Source of the DNA: Halobacillus karajensis
GTDB lineage: Bacteria > Bacillota > Bacilli > Bacillales > Halobacillaceae
DNA length: 64,000 nt
Assembly: GCF_900108515.1 (NCBI RefSeq)
Contig: NZ_FNWW01000001.1
Location: forward strand, 558,001 to 622,000
Direction: 5' to 3'
Shown: positions 1 through 8,082 of the stretch, one piece after another
Position numbering within the stretch: the first letter of the stretch is position 1
Layout: every line of letters begins with the position of its first letter
The notes under the pieces: model-generated
What the model was told of the DNA's origin: nothing
Database searches by the model: none
What the model saw: only the letters and a program-made list of their open reading frames with translations
Program-made: the position numbers and the translations under genes

Positions 1-59
1 CCTCAACGATAGTCCATTTTCTTTATTTTACCATAGGTATTTAGCAGACGGAAATTTTG

Positions 60-596
60 TCAAAAAATGGCGTTTAATCCTAATGCGCATAAAATACTTC
101 CACCTAGAAGTTCACTGTACGTACCGAGCAGGCCTCCTGCTCTCCGGCCAATAATGAATCCCATCCACGTCAATACCATGCTAAACAAACCGAATGAAAG
201 AACAGATATATACACTTCGGCCTCTCTTAGGCCTAAGCTGAACCCGACAGGGAAACTATCAATGCTGACACTCAAGGCGAACAACCAGATCCCCCACCCC
301 GTCATTCTGTAGGATACAGAGTGTTTCTCTGTGAATGAAGCCAAAACAGCATAAGCTCCAAGTCCAAACAACATGACACCACCTGCTAGTGTAGCCCATT
401 CACTTGCACTATCAGACAACCACTTTCCAAGAAGGATTCCCAATCCCGGCATAAGTATATGAAAAGCACCAATAACAATCCCCGTGTAAAAGGCATGTCT
501 CAGCCGCACAGATTGCAAGCCCATACCTAATGAAACTGAGAAAGCGTCTAGACCTAAGGCAATCGATAACAAAATTAATGAAGTGAGCTGTTCCAA
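60..596 (-). CDS. mntP: Manganese efflux pump MntP
   Basis: Integral membrane exporter that protects the cell from excess Mn2+. The 178-residue product has about six hydrophobic segments and two related half-repeats. Each carries an acidic transport motif, LGLDAFSVSLGMG near the N-terminus and SIDSFPVGFSLG in the second half; these Asp residues are family hallmarks. The start is TTG, chosen because a strong GGGGGG ribosome site lies 8 nt upstream. It follows ywlC by 58 nt, the same neighbour as in Bacillus subtilis. No yybP-ykoY-type Mn riboswitch fits in that gap, so control would have to act at an upstream promoter. Confidence 0.93.
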   Translation of the reverse strand: MEQLTSLILLSIALGLDAFSVSLGMGLQSVRLRHAFYTGIVIGAFHILMPGLGILLGKWLSDSASEWATLAGGVMLFGLGAYAVLASFTEKHSVSYRMTGWGIWLFALSVSIDSFPVGFSLGLREAEVYISVLSFGLFSMVLTWMGFIIGRRAGGLLGTYSELLGGSILCALGLNAIF

Positions 597-654
597 CTGA
601 ATATCCCCCCTCGGACATGCTATATCATGGTATGCATGGGAGGAGGGTGGTATG

Positions 655-1695
655 TCAGCAGGTCTGGATCTTTTTGACAGCAGCTTTGTTAAGGCGGTTC
701 ATTATAGCCGCACCGACGCCTTTTTCAGGAAATGACTCACATAAGATGACATCAACGTCTGATTTTTTAAACTCTCTTAAAGCCCCGTATAATCTTTCCG
801 CCACCTGCCTGAGCTGCGTCCGTGATCCGCATCGGATGAGCGGTTGATGATCCATTTGATCCGCTAATTCGTCGCTTGCAATCACACCAACCCTTTTTCC
901 ATCTACCTTTAATTGGTCGAGCTGCCGCATGAAGAATTCATCTTTCCCGTCAATCAACCATAACGGTGATTCTGGTGCATAATGTGTATACTTCATACCA
1001 GGAGATTTAGGCTTCTCTTTTTCATTCGCAAGGGCTGGATCAATCATGACTTGGGGAAGTACCTCTTCCAAGTCTTCTTTCGTAATACCGCCAGGGCGCA
1101 GGATGATGGGGACCTCCGTTGTACAATCTATTACGGTGGATTCCAGCCCCACTCCTGTGGGTCCTCCATCGAGAATTCCTGCTATTCGTCCGTCCAAATC
1201 CTGGTAGACATGATCAGCGGTCGTCGGACTAGGACGTCCGGAACGATTTGCACTTGGAGCTGCGAGCGGTTTGCCTGCAACTCGAAGCAACGTAAGCGCC
1301 AGTGGATGATCAGGCATACGTACGCCTATCGTGGACAACCCTGCCGTTACATTTTCTGCGGCTGTGCCATTACTATTAAGGACAAGCGTCAGCGGCCCAG
1401 GCCAAAACTGATCCATCAATTGACGGGCCATCGGTGGAATTTCCGATACTAATTCCTCTACTTGCCGCATATCCGCCACATGAACAATTAACGGGTTATC
1501 AGAAGGGCGTCCTTTGGCTTCAAAGATCCGTTGGACAGCTTCCTTTTCTGTGGCGTCTGCCCCTAGTCCGTAAACGGTTTCGGTTGGAAAAGCGACCACT
1601 TGCTTCTCTTGAAGTAATGCTGCCGCTTCTTTTATCGATCCATCTGTTTCCGCAGGGTCATTTACTTTTTTCCACAATAACGTTTCCATGCTCAT
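655..1695 (-). CDS. ywlC: L-threonylcarbamoyladenylate synthase (Sua5/YwlC type)
   Basis: Makes threonylcarbamoyl-AMP from threonine, bicarbonate and ATP, the first step of t6A37 tRNA modification. Residues about 15-200 form the YrdC/SUA5 domain (for example FPTETVYGLGADA, KGRPSDNPLIVH and the SANRSGRPSPTTA segment). A linker containing PGMKYTHYAPESPL joins a C-terminal Sua5 domain, so this is the long Sua5 form, not the short TsaC form. I use ATG at 1695 because AAAGGGG lies 8 nt upstream; an in-frame ATG at 1725 lacks a good ribosome site. The resulting 346 residues match the family length. The DnaA-box cluster lies directly upstream. Confidence 0.93.
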   Translation of the reverse strand: MSMETLLWKKVNDPAETDGSIKEAAALLQEKQVVAFPTETVYGLGADATEKEAVQRIFEAKGRPSDNPLIVHVADMRQVEELVSEIPPMARQLMDQFWPGPLTLVLNSNGTAAENVTAGLSTIGVRMPDHPLALTLLRVAGKPLAAPSANRSGRPSPTTADHVYQDLDGRIAGILDGGPTGVGLESTVIDCTTEVPIILRPGGITKEDLEEVLPQVMIDPALANEKEKPKSPGMKYTHYAPESPLWLIDGKDEFFMRQLDQLKVDGKRVGVIASDELADQMDHQPLIRCGSRTQLRQVAERLYGALREFKKSDVDVILCESFPEKGVGAAIMNRLNKAAVKKIQTC

Positions 1696-1768
1696 CGTAC
1701 GTACCCCTTTTTCATCTCTTATCACAATCTATTATGAGTAATTCTACAAAATATCGCAAATTTAGACA

Positions 1769-1943
1769 TTATTCACAAGATGTCCTCAAGTTATCCACAA
1801 TATTACCCACATATCCAAAGTTTCCGTTAGTAAGTTTCGTACTTCAGAAAAAATATTCACAAGTTATTAACAGTCAATACCCAATTTGTGAATAACTAAC
1901 CTATTTATTCACAGTTAGTTGTGATTAATTTCATATATCCACA
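1769..1943. other. DnaA-box cluster between ywlC and a ywlB-like gene
   Basis: Four exact TTATNCACA 9-mers occur at 1769-1777, 1791-1799, 1887-1895 (reverse) and 1905-1913. One-mismatch copies lie at 1803-1811, 1853-1861, 1864-1872, 1920-1928 (reverse) and 1935-1943. The density over 175 bp is far above chance for AT-rich DNA. From memory, B. subtilis has a chromosomal DnaA-binding cluster in the ywlC-ywlB interval, the same position. Such clusters outside oriC are thought to titrate DnaA or regulate genes. No origin-type unwinding element or dnaA gene is present, so I do not call it an origin. Confidence 0.8.
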
Positions 1944-2226
1944 ATCTTTTTTCGACATCTTTTCTCTTAAACTGTTGATGTTGCAAAAGAAAGTCCAGGG
2001 TATCTGAATGACTTTCTACATGGAGTTCGGAAAAACCCGTCTCTTCCACATAGGATTGGATGATCTCGAAGAGCTCAAGAATTCTCCCTGGTGAAATGTG
2101 GTCTTTCACTTGAAGTTGCTCGAGTTTCCCCGCTCCTCCGGCCAGTTGAATCAGCCTGAAGGAACCGATCGATTGACCCTCTTTTTTCAATTGGTATAAC
2201 TCGCCTTCTACTTGTTCGATATACAT
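1915..2226 (-). CDS. Degenerate GNAT-like protein, YwlB position
   Basis: Small protein of 103 residues. The middle and C-terminal part (LEQLQVKDHISPGRILELFEI, then GFSELHVESHSDTLDFLLQ) resembles strand 4/helix 3 and strand 5 of a GNAT acetyltransferase, but the acetyl-CoA-binding Q/RxxGxG/A loop is not recognisable. It sits where ywlB (a predicted acetyltransferase) sits in B. subtilis and is shorter. I use ATG at 2226; GTG at 2238 is only 1 nt from the AAAGGGG ribosome site. The last codons overlap one DnaA-box-like sequence. Function unknown; a binding or relic role is possible. Confidence 0.6.
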   Translation of the reverse strand: MYIEQVEGELYQLKKEGQSIGSFRLIQLAGGAGKLEQLQVKDHISPGRILELFEIIQSYVEETGFSELHVESHSDTLDFLLQHQQFKRKDVEKRLWIYEINHN

Positions 2227-2281
2227 AGTAGAATCCACACCCCTTTCGTTCTACTCTATGAAAAGGGATGTGGATGATATG

Positions 2282-2896
2282 CTAGGAAAAGATACTTTCC
2301 CATATTTTCACGACAAAGAATTTAACCTCTTTCTCTTCTTCCTGTTGCTTTTCTTCCTCAGTATGTTCCTCTTCCGGACGTTCCTCTGCTTCCGCTACGC
2401 TTGTACCGTTGGAGAAATCAAGAAAACATAAAGGTGGAAATAGTACACACCACCAGTTGTCCCCTTTCCCCTCCCCTAATGTGATCAGGATCGCTTCATA
2501 TTCGCCGGCAGGGTATATAAAGGAACCATACAGCTTTGTCGGGAACAGAACATTTGTATCATAATCCACTTGGTAGCTTTGCTTTACACCTTCACTTTCC
2601 AAGGTTTGTCCAACGATGGTTTCAAGTTCAGGCAAACGGCTTTGGATTAATTCCCTCGCCGCTTCAACAGAAGTTAACTCTTCCACCCACTTTGTAATCT
2701 CGGCATTTACTTCGTCCCTTACTTTACGCTTCACTTTCTGGTCTGTCTCATCATTACTGTCTGCTAATATTCTCAGACGAATGGCTTCATCTGGGATAAC
2801 CTGATATTCCTGTTGTGCTTTGGATTGCTGTTGTCCCCACGGGAGGACCGTAATAATAATGGATAAAGATAATAATAATAGCCAACTATTTTTCAA
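2282..2896 (-). CDS. spoIIR: Stage II sporulation protein R
   Basis: Forespore-secreted signalling protein that triggers SpoIIGA to process pro-sigma-E in the mother cell. A signal sequence covers about residues 1-27. The SpoIIR core follows, with IPDEAIRLRILADSNDETDQ and the highly typical GDNWWCVLFPPLCFLDF. The C-terminal tail is very rich in Glu. The start is TTG at 2896, with GGGAGG 8 nt upstream; a 10-bp hairpin covers part of that site (separate entry). It follows prmC by 72 nt. Sigma-F control is expected from the family; I could not identify a convincing sigma-F promoter. Confidence 0.93.
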   Translation of the reverse strand: MKNSWLLLLSLSIIITVLPWGQQQSKAQQEYQVIPDEAIRLRILADSNDETDQKVKRKVRDEVNAEITKWVEELTSVEAARELIQSRLPELETIVGQTLESEGVKQSYQVDYDTNVLFPTKLYGSFIYPAGEYEAILITLGEGKGDNWWCVLFPPLCFLDFSNGTSVAEAEERPEEEHTEEEKQQEEEKEVKFFVVKIWESIFS

Positions 2897-2904
2897 TTTC
2901 TATT

Positions 2905-2944
2905 CCTCCCTGTCCCTCTACTAGTCGCTAGTATGGACAGGGAG
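2905..2944 (-). promoter_or_regulatory. Hairpin over the spoIIR ribosome site
   Basis: On the minus strand, arms 2935-2944 and 2906-2915 pair perfectly over 10 bp, and an inner ACTAG/CTAGT pair closes the loop. The 3' arm includes the GGGA of the GGGAGG ribosome site of spoIIR. There is no U-tract, so it is not an intrinsic terminator. It may limit translation, or it may act as an intercistronic stem after prmC. Confidence 0.45.
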
Positions 2945-2968
2945 AACAGACTTTAAACCATCAATCTA

Positions 2969-3844
2969 TTAATCTTCTATCTTAGAATTCAAAAAGGCAA
3001 AAACCATACGGTCTTTTTGATTGATGTCTTTGCGCACTTCCGTTTGGTATCCAGGCAGATATTCATGAATGATCCTGCTAACCGCGGAACCTTGCTGGTA
3101 ACCAATTTCAAAAGCAATACATGTTGGTTTCTGCTTCTTTCTGGACAGTTGTTGAACAATCGTCTTATAAGCGGCCAATCCTTCTTCTTCCGCAAACAGA
3201 GCCATGAACGGATCGAAGTCCAACACGGTATCATTCATTAATTCCTTTTCCGATTGGGCTATATAGGGTGGATTGGAAACGACGATATCTATTGATTCAT
3301 CCAAAAGTGGTTCTAAGAAATCACCTTGAATAAAATCAACATCCGTCCTGTGCACACTCGCATTCTTTCCAGCTACCCTTAAGGCTTCTTTGGACAGGTC
3401 TACCCCAGTCACCTTGCTTTCAGGTATCTCTTTGGCCAGTGTGATGGCAATGACCCCACTCCCTGTTCCAAGGTCTACAATTTTCACTTCCTTTAGCCCA
3501 GAAGTACGCACGTAATCCAGCACTCCAAGCACCAGTTCTTCCGTCTCCGGTCTCGGGATTAATACATGCTTATTCACATGGAAATCCCGGCCGTAAAAGT
3601 GTCCCCAGCCTGTAAGGTGCTGGACAGGAATTCCTGTCTCCGCATGGTCCTGAACAGATTTTATGAACGCTTTTTTCACTTCAGCAGAAAGGGGCTCCTC
3701 ATCAAACGCAAGTATTCGGGACGGCGTCCAATTAAGAAAATGTTCCAACAACAAATCTGCGACCCGTGTTTCCCTGTTGTGTTTTTGTAAAAAAAGAGAA
3801 GCCCAGCGGCGGGCTTCCCGAATCGACGTAAAAGTAGGTTGCAT
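2969..3844 (-). CDS. prmC: Release-factor glutamine methyltransferase PrmC
   Basis: Methylates the glutamine of the GGQ motif in release factors, using S-adenosylmethionine. A helical N-terminal domain comes first, then a Rossmann methyltransferase fold with DLGTGSG (about 124-130) and the catalytic NPPY (about 191-194). It lies immediately after prfA, which encodes its substrate. The prfA stop is 1 nt from the chosen ATG at 3844; GGTG within the end of prfA provides the ribosome site. A TTG at 3856 would make an 11-nt overlap and is an alternative. Translational coupling with prfA is likely. Confidence 0.93.
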   Translation of the reverse strand: MQPTFTSIREARRWASLFLQKHNRETRVADLLLEHFLNWTPSRILAFDEEPLSAEVKKAFIKSVQDHAETGIPVQHLTGWGHFYGRDFHVNKHVLIPRPETEELVLGVLDYVRTSGLKEVKIVDLGTGSGVIAITLAKEIPESKVTGVDLSKEALRVAGKNASVHRTDVDFIQGDFLEPLLDESIDIVVSNPPYIAQSEKELMNDTVLDFDPFMALFAEEEGLAAYKTIVQQLSRKKQKPTCIAFEIGYQQGSAVSRIIHEYLPGYQTEVRKDINQKDRMVFAFLNSKIED

Positions 3845-3845
3845 A

Positions 3846-4916
3846 CTATTCACCAATCTGCTCTAGTTTCTTAGTCTGCTCTTCAATCAATAAAGCATCG
3901 ATAATTTCACCCAGGTTCCCCTGCAAAATCTGGTCAAGCTTTTGCAATGTTAACCCGATGCGATGATCTGTCACCCGGGTTTGAGGGAAATTATACGTAC
4001 GAATCCGCTCAGAACGGTCGCCTGTACCAACAGCGGACTTACGACTTTCATCATACTCCGCTTGAGCCTCCTGTTGAAACTTATCATAAACTCGGGCACG
4101 AAGAACTTTCATGGCCTTTTCTTTGTTCTTAATCTGAGACTTCTCATCCTGACAGGACACAACAATCCCCGTCGGCTCGTGAGTGAGACGAACAGCTGAC
4201 ATTGTTGTGTTTACACTCTGGCCGCCGGGTCCGCTGGAAGCGAATGTATCCACACGAATATCCTTGTCGTGAATCTCCACTTCCACTTCTTCCGCTTCAG
4301 GCATGACCACAACGGTCGCCGTAGACGTATGAATTCTGCCTCCGGATTCTGTTTCCGGTACCCGTTGAACGCGATGAGCTCCATTTTCAAATTTAAGCTT
4401 AGAGTAGGCCATATCACCTGTCACCATGAAGATGACTTCTTTGTAACCACCCACATCGTTTGCGTTCGCTTCAATGATTTCCGTCTTCCACCCTTGTGTT
4501 TCAGCATAGCGCGCATACATGCGATACAAATCTCCAGCGAAGAGCGCAGCTTCATCTCCACCTGCTGCTCCGCGTACTTCCATAATAACGTTCTTATCAT
4601 CATTCGGATCTTTTGGAAGCATGAGCACTTTCAGGCGTTCTTCAAGCTCCTGCTTACGTGTAGAGAGCTCGTGGATTTCTTCTTTGACCATCTCTGCCAT
4701 ATCGGCATCCAACTTGTCTTCAAGCATGACTTTGGCATCATCCAACTGTTCTGTCACTTCTTTGTACTCACGATAGGCGGCCACGGTTTCTTGTAAACCG
4801 GACTGTTCTTTAGAATACTCACGCAGTTTATTGGTATCAGAAATAACTTCGGGATCACTAAGTAATTCATTCAGTTTTTCATATCGATCTTCTAATGTTT
4901 GTAAACGTTCGATCAA
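3846..4916 (-). CDS. prfA: Peptide chain release factor 1
   Basis: Recognises UAA and UAG and catalyses peptidyl-tRNA hydrolysis on the ribosome. The 356-residue length equals that of B. subtilis RF1. The GGQ motif is at 231-233 and the codon-recognition PxT tripeptide is PET at about 187-189, which marks RF1 and not RF2. The start is TTG at 4916, 7 nt after AGAGGTG; an upstream ATG at 4943 would add nine residues not found in the family. It has its own promoter just upstream and is coupled to prmC. Confidence 0.96.
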   Translation of the reverse strand: MIERLQTLEDRYEKLNELLSDPEVISDTNKLREYSKEQSGLQETVAAYREYKEVTEQLDDAKVMLEDKLDADMAEMVKEEIHELSTRKQELEERLKVLMLPKDPNDDKNVIMEVRGAAGGDEAALFAGDLYRMYARYAETQGWKTEIIEANANDVGGYKEVIFMVTGDMAYSKLKFENGAHRVQRVPETESGGRIHTSTATVVVMPEAEEVEVEIHDKDIRVDTFASSGPGGQSVNTTMSAVRLTHEPTGIVVSCQDEKSQIKNKEKAMKVLRARVYDKFQQEAQAEYDESRKSAVGTGDRSERIRTYNFPQTRVTDHRIGLTLQKLDQILQGNLGEIIDALLIEEQTKKLEQIGE

Positions 4917-4947
4917 TGGTATGCACCTCTTTCTCCATAACATTCTA

Positions 4948-4976
4948 ATTATATTATAGAGAGGTCACGGTTACAA
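4948..4976 (-). promoter_or_regulatory. Sigma-A promoter of prfA
   Basis: On the minus strand TTGTAA (4971-4976) and TATAAT (4948-4953) are separated by 17 bp. The start would fall near 4941, about 25 nt before the TTG start of prfA. A second overlapping TATAAT exists at 12-bp spacing. This promoter lies downstream of the structured RNA at 5050-5145, so that RNA is not part of the prfA leader made from here. Confidence 0.65.
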
Positions 4977-5049
4977 CCGCTCATCATCCCGCTTTACGAA
5001 AATGCTGCTTCACATCTTTATAATAGGGAAGGCTCTCCTTTCGTTTCAT

Positions 5050-5145
5050 GGAAAAGGCCGGAGAAACGAGCGTTATACCCATGAAGAATGGCCCCTTTCT
5101 GTTAAGGGGCTCCGACTCTACATTCTGCGTTTCCCCGGCCTTTCC
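5050..5145 (-). ncRNA. Unassigned structured RNA candidate
   Basis: The minus-strand transcript would fold into three stacked helices. P1 pairs 5128-5145 with 5050-5068 (18 bp, one bulge), P2 pairs AGAAUG (5121-5126) with CAUUCU (5085-5090), and P3 pairs GCCCCUU with AAGGGGC (5104-5110 with 5091-5097). Asymmetric internal loops of about 10 and 16 nt separate them. The one irregular P1 pair is G-U on the minus strand but C-A on the plus strand, which favours minus-strand transcription. There is no U-tract after P1. It does not match any riboswitch consensus I recall. Confidence 0.5.
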
Positions 5146-5182
5146 TTTTCACTTAAGAAATTACCCAAGCGGCACTTCCCAT

Positions 5183-5584
5183 TTATTTAATCTTCACATG
5201 AATATCATAACGTGGAACTGCCTGGTAGATAGCTTCCTGTATCTGAGACGTCCAGTCCGCTCTCTCTTCTTTAGATAAATCCTCTTCTCCATCTACGTGA
5301 ACGGTCACCCACGCCTGGTTGGATTCTAAGATCACACGTTTCACTTCAACCCCTGGCACTTCTTGAGCCGCCTCTTTCATCATTTCGCGATCCTGTTTCA
5401 GCCCCCAAGTATCGCCAACTTTGTTTATGGTGCGGGGGTTCTCCGTCTCTCTTGTCACTTCGTTGTTATACCCCATATTCTCGACGTCGTCTCGGTTTGT
5501 CATGCCTTGATATTTTTCGCCTTGAAACCCACATGCACTTAAAAACATGAGGGCTAGCACCGTAAAAAGAATCCATCGTTTCAT
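5183..5584 (-). CDS. YhcN/YlaJ-type sporulation lipoprotein
   Basis: Predicted spore-associated lipoprotein. The N-terminus is a short lipoprotein signal ending in the lipobox LSAC, with cysteine 18 as the lipidation site. The rest resembles the YhcN/YlaJ domain: repeated alpha/beta core with VPGVEVKRVILESNQAWVTV and a C-terminal YDIHVKIK. Members are found in spore inner membranes and affect germination or outgrowth. I use ATG at 5584 because AGAGGTG lies about 7 nt upstream; a GTG at 5593 overlaps that site. It is followed by the structured RNA candidate. Confidence 0.75.
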   Translation of the reverse strand: MKRWILFTVLALMFLSACGFQGEKYQGMTNRDDVENMGYNNEVTRETENPRTINKVGDTWGLKQDREMMKEAAQEVPGVEVKRVILESNQAWVTVHVDGEEDLSKEERADWTSQIQEAIYQAVPRYDIHVKIK

Positions 5585-5701
5585 TCCAAACACCTCTCTT
5601 TTTACGGTTATTGTCTCCGAAAGAAAGACGATTATGCCTAATTACGCTCAAGCACTTTTCCTTTCACTCTCCATCCGTATTCCAAAGAGAGGAAGGAATG
5701 G

Positions 5702-5737
5702 AAAAATAAAAATACCAAGTGACAACCACCTGGTATT
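5702..5737 (-). terminator. Intrinsic terminator
   Basis: Stem arms 5727-5737 and 5711-5721 are followed on the minus strand by UUUUUAUUUUU. It begins at the stop codon of the small gene at 5737, which supports that gene being transcribed. Confidence 0.75.
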
Positions 5738-5910
5738 TAACCCCTTTTACTCCTGATTTCTAACTTATATTGTTGGGGAATAATATTTGCCTGCTTGATT
5801 CTTTTTAAGTATTGTTCTGCTTCCGCATACTCTTGGAAAACCAACTCCTTATTATCCTTTCTAAATTCAAGAACGATTTGATGACTGTCTCTCCCAACTA
5901 TACGATACAG
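5737..5910 (-). CDS. Small hypothetical protein
   Basis: Unrecognised basic/acidic mixed protein of about 57 residues, ending QQYKLEIRSKRG. The upstream part of the open frame crosses a strong terminator (5941-6004), so translation should begin after it. AAAGGAG lies 8 nt before an in-frame CTG at 5910, which is my best start; the only ATG near that site is out of frame and reads 16 codons. A terminator follows the stop. The start is uncertain and no domain was recognised. Confidence 0.4.
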   Translation of the reverse strand: MYRIVGRDSHQIVLEFRKDNKELVFQEYAEAEQYLKRIKQANIIPQQYKLEIRSKRG

Positions 5911-5940
5911 TGTGCATGCTCCTTTCCTAAATGAGGCTCT

Positions 5941-6004
5941 AAAAATAAAAAAAGCCGAAAAGCACCCAAATTCCAGTAGGTAAGATGGGTACTTTTCGGC
6001 TTTT
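5941..6004 (-). terminator. Strong intrinsic terminator
   Basis: An 18-bp stem pairs 5987-6004 with 5950-5967, with one U-G wobble. On the minus strand it is followed by UUUUUUUAUUUUU. It lies about 250 nt past the DUF2294 gene and before the small gene at 5737. Confidence 0.8.
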
Positions 6005-6136
6005 GTCATAGCTCTATTGTCCAGATCAATTTTACCGAATCCTATATTAAAATGTTTCATTATAAATTCAAAAAAGTTAAGGACGAAACGGGTTGTCGCC
6101 TAGTCCCTATTCCTATGATAGTACAAAAACCCTCCC

Positions 6137-6277
6137 ATGAAAACCGTCCGCCAAAAGGTTTCTTTACTATTCGAACTCTTTAAAGCGGTTGGAGGACTCT
6201 ATCATCATCACATCTACAAAAAACTACTTCTGTTGTTTTGTATTCTTACACCTTTTGTAGTCATGGTTTTAAAATGA
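6137..6277 (+). CDS. Possible 46-residue membrane peptide
   Basis: An open frame starts at ATG 6137. A basic, amphipathic first half contains VGGLYHHHIYKK and is followed by one hydrophobic segment, LLLLFCILTPFVVMVLK. Base use at third positions looks coding. No ribosome site precedes it and its 3' end overlaps the convergent DUF2294 gene by 17 nt. It fills most of an otherwise empty interval. I cannot name it; it may be fortuitous. Confidence 0.3.
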   Translation: MKTVRQKVSLLFELFKAVGGLYHHHIYKKLLLLFCILTPFVVMVLK

Positions 6278-6944
6278 GAACCAAATAACTTCGATCTTTA
6301 TCAAAGTCCCAGTCTAAAAAAGCATCTTCCACCTTTTTCTCAAGTACCTTTTCAAGTGTCGGAATGTGTAAGAGACGTTTTTCCAACTTCCGTTTAGAAA
6401 GTTTTAATGGCTGTTCATAACCAGAGTTGATCAGTTCTTTTTCAATGGCTACAAGGATCCCAGTCCGTTCGACAAGTAACGTACGTTCATTAAGGGGGAA
6501 GGATTGAATGGAAAGTGGTGTTTTCTCCGCTTTCCAACTCATCCGTTCCACCTCTTCATGGACTTTTTCCTGATTCTTATAGGAAGCTGAGGCTCCGTCT
6601 TCCCGCTCCCCATCCTCTATAAGGCCGATGATGACACCTGTTCGGTTAGATAACGACCAGTCATAATAAAGTGCATCAAGATGGATTCCTGCGATTGCTC
6701 GAAAAGAGGCTTTTATATCGGGGATTAACTCCTTCATCAGAAGGTCCCTTGTCTCTTCTACTTTCTTATCATTTTCCTGGCCGACTAATACTCGTTCCAT
6801 TGGCGCAAGAAAATCCTTCACGTATATCGTCAGAAAAGCCCCTTCTATCGAAACAAAAACCGAAGAAGGACCCTTTCCGAAGTGATCACGCAATTGTTTG
6901 CCAACATAACTTGACATTTCAGATTGAATTGAACGTTTTTCCAT
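6261..6944 (-). CDS. DUF2294 (MpsC-like) domain protein, two copies
   Basis: Cytoplasmic protein of 227 residues. Residues about 8-110 match the DUF2294 pattern (GKGPSSVFVSIEGAFLTIYV, then DLLMKELIPDIKASFRAIAG). The second half looks like a diverged copy with LNERTLLVERTGILVAIEKEL and a final DWDFDKDRSYLVLILKP. DUF2294 is sometimes called Na-translocating or MpsC-like because of its association with bicarbonate/Na+ transporters. The biochemical role is not established and no transporter gene is adjacent here. Confidence 0.7.
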   Translation of the reverse strand: MEKRSIQSEMSSYVGKQLRDHFGKGPSSVFVSIEGAFLTIYVKDFLAPMERVLVGQENDKKVEETRDLLMKELIPDIKASFRAIAGIHLDALYYDWSLSNRTGVIIGLIEDGEREDGASASYKNQEKVHEEVERMSWKAEKTPLSIQSFPLNERTLLVERTGILVAIEKELINSGYEQPLKLSKRKLEKRLLHIPTLEKVLEKKVEDAFLDWDFDKDRSYLVLILKP

Positions 6945-7122
6945 TATTCTCCCTCACCTTATCGCTTCATCTGCCTTTAAATTACCACACCTTTATGGTG
7001 TTTAAACAAAAGGAAGCCTAATGGACAACCTTTCGCTCTCCTATATAAAGGACAAAAGCTCGGGCGTCTTGCTCTCTCAACACTTAGGATCCGGGGGACA
7101 GGTGCTGAAACTGAACGAATAT

Positions 7123-7149
7123 AAAAAAGCAGCTGAAAGTGTCAGCTGC
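7123..7149 (-). terminator. Terminator of tdk
   Basis: GCAGCTGA and TCAGCTGC (7129-7149) form a perfect stem, followed on the minus strand by UUUUUU. It lies 16 nt after the tdk stop. Confidence 0.85.
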
Positions 7150-7164
7150 TCATTCAATCATTGG

Positions 7165-7794
7165 TTATGTCGTTTTTTCTGCATACACTTTTTTTATTTC
7201 TTTTTGCCTGGGTTTATTTGGTACCTCGTGATGATGGCGGCATCTCGGTTCGTATGACTCTGATGCACCGACCAGGATGATCGGATCGTCATAGGAAGCG
7301 GGCTCACCATCGATCAATCGCTGTGTACGGCTTGCCGGTGAACCACAAACAGGACAGATCGCATTCAGCTTTGTCACACTTTCACTTAGCGCCATCATGT
7401 CAGGCATTTTCCCAAAAGGCTCGCCACGAAAATCGGTATCAAGTCCAGCGACGATGACGCGTATGCCTCGATCCGCCAAACACTCGACAACCTCTGCGAT
7501 ATGTTCGTCAAAAAACTGTACTTCATCAATCCCTACGACATCGACGTCATCCGTCACATGATGAAGAATATCCAATGAGCTTTTCACAGGACGGGCCATT
7601 ACTGAAGTACCATTATGGGATACAACCGCATCTTCTTTATATCGATCATCAATCGCAGGTTTATATACACGGACAGTCAAATGACCGAAAGTCGCCCTTC
7701 TCACACGGCGAATCAACTCTTCTGATTTTCCGCTAAACATACTACCACAAATGAGTTCGACCCATCCGCTTTGTTTCATTACATACACGTCCAC
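7165..7794 (-). CDS. tdk: Thymidine kinase
   Basis: Phosphorylates thymidine for dTMP salvage. Type II (TK1-like) enzyme. It has a P-loop [10 protein letters not shown] (about 17-26), the Walker B-like segment [10 protein letters not shown] with its catalytic glutamate, the lasso-associated [11 protein letters not shown], and a structural zinc site made of CPVCG plus a C-terminal CRHH. The start is ambiguous: GTG at 7794 has GGGAG 5 nt upstream, and GTG at 7788 would give an N-terminus like that of B. subtilis. Gene order rho-rpmE-tdk is conserved. An intrinsic terminator follows. Confidence 0.94.
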   Translation of the reverse strand: MDVYVMKQSGWVELICGSMFSGKSEELIRRVRRATFGHLTVRVYKPAIDDRYKEDAVVSHNGTSVMARPVKSSLDILHHVTDDVDVVGIDEVQFFDEHIAEVVECLADRGIRVIVAGLDTDFRGEPFGKMPDMMALSESVTKLNAICPVCGSPASRTQRLIDGEPASYDDPIILVGASESYEPRCRHHHEVPNKPRQKEIKKVYAEKTT

Positions 7795-7998
7795 TGTCGC
7801 TCCCTTCTCACTCGATCAAGCTTCCATACAAGCAGGATCCCCTGCAACCTAACGATCTATTTCAACAAAAAAGAGCTCCCTTGTATACCGCGATTAAGCA
7901 GCGGCTTGCTTCAACAAGGATAGCTCCCCTTATTTATTAAATCATGGAAAGAGGATAAGTGTGGGTGTCCCAACTTCCTTATACCTCTATTTTTTGAC

Positions 7999-8038
7999 AA
8001 AAAAACAGGCAAACCTCTGAGACAATTTGCCTGTTTTT
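7999..8038 (-). terminator. Terminator after rpmE
   Basis: Arms 8001-8013 and 8026-8038 form a 13-bp stem with a minus-strand U-run. A second, smaller stem (8056-8074, CCCCCTC/GAGGGGG) lies between it and the rpmE stop. The stem is followed by U's on both strands, so it could also act in reverse. Confidence 0.8.
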
Positions 8039-8082
8039 GTTCAAAATGATGAAGTCCCCCCTCAAAAGAGGGGGTATCATGA

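Noticed and set aside
4984-5049. 21-codon frame (MKRKESLPYYKDVKQHFRKAG) between the structured RNA and prfA
   Set aside because: No ribosome site, and it ends upstream of the prfA promoter; likely chance.
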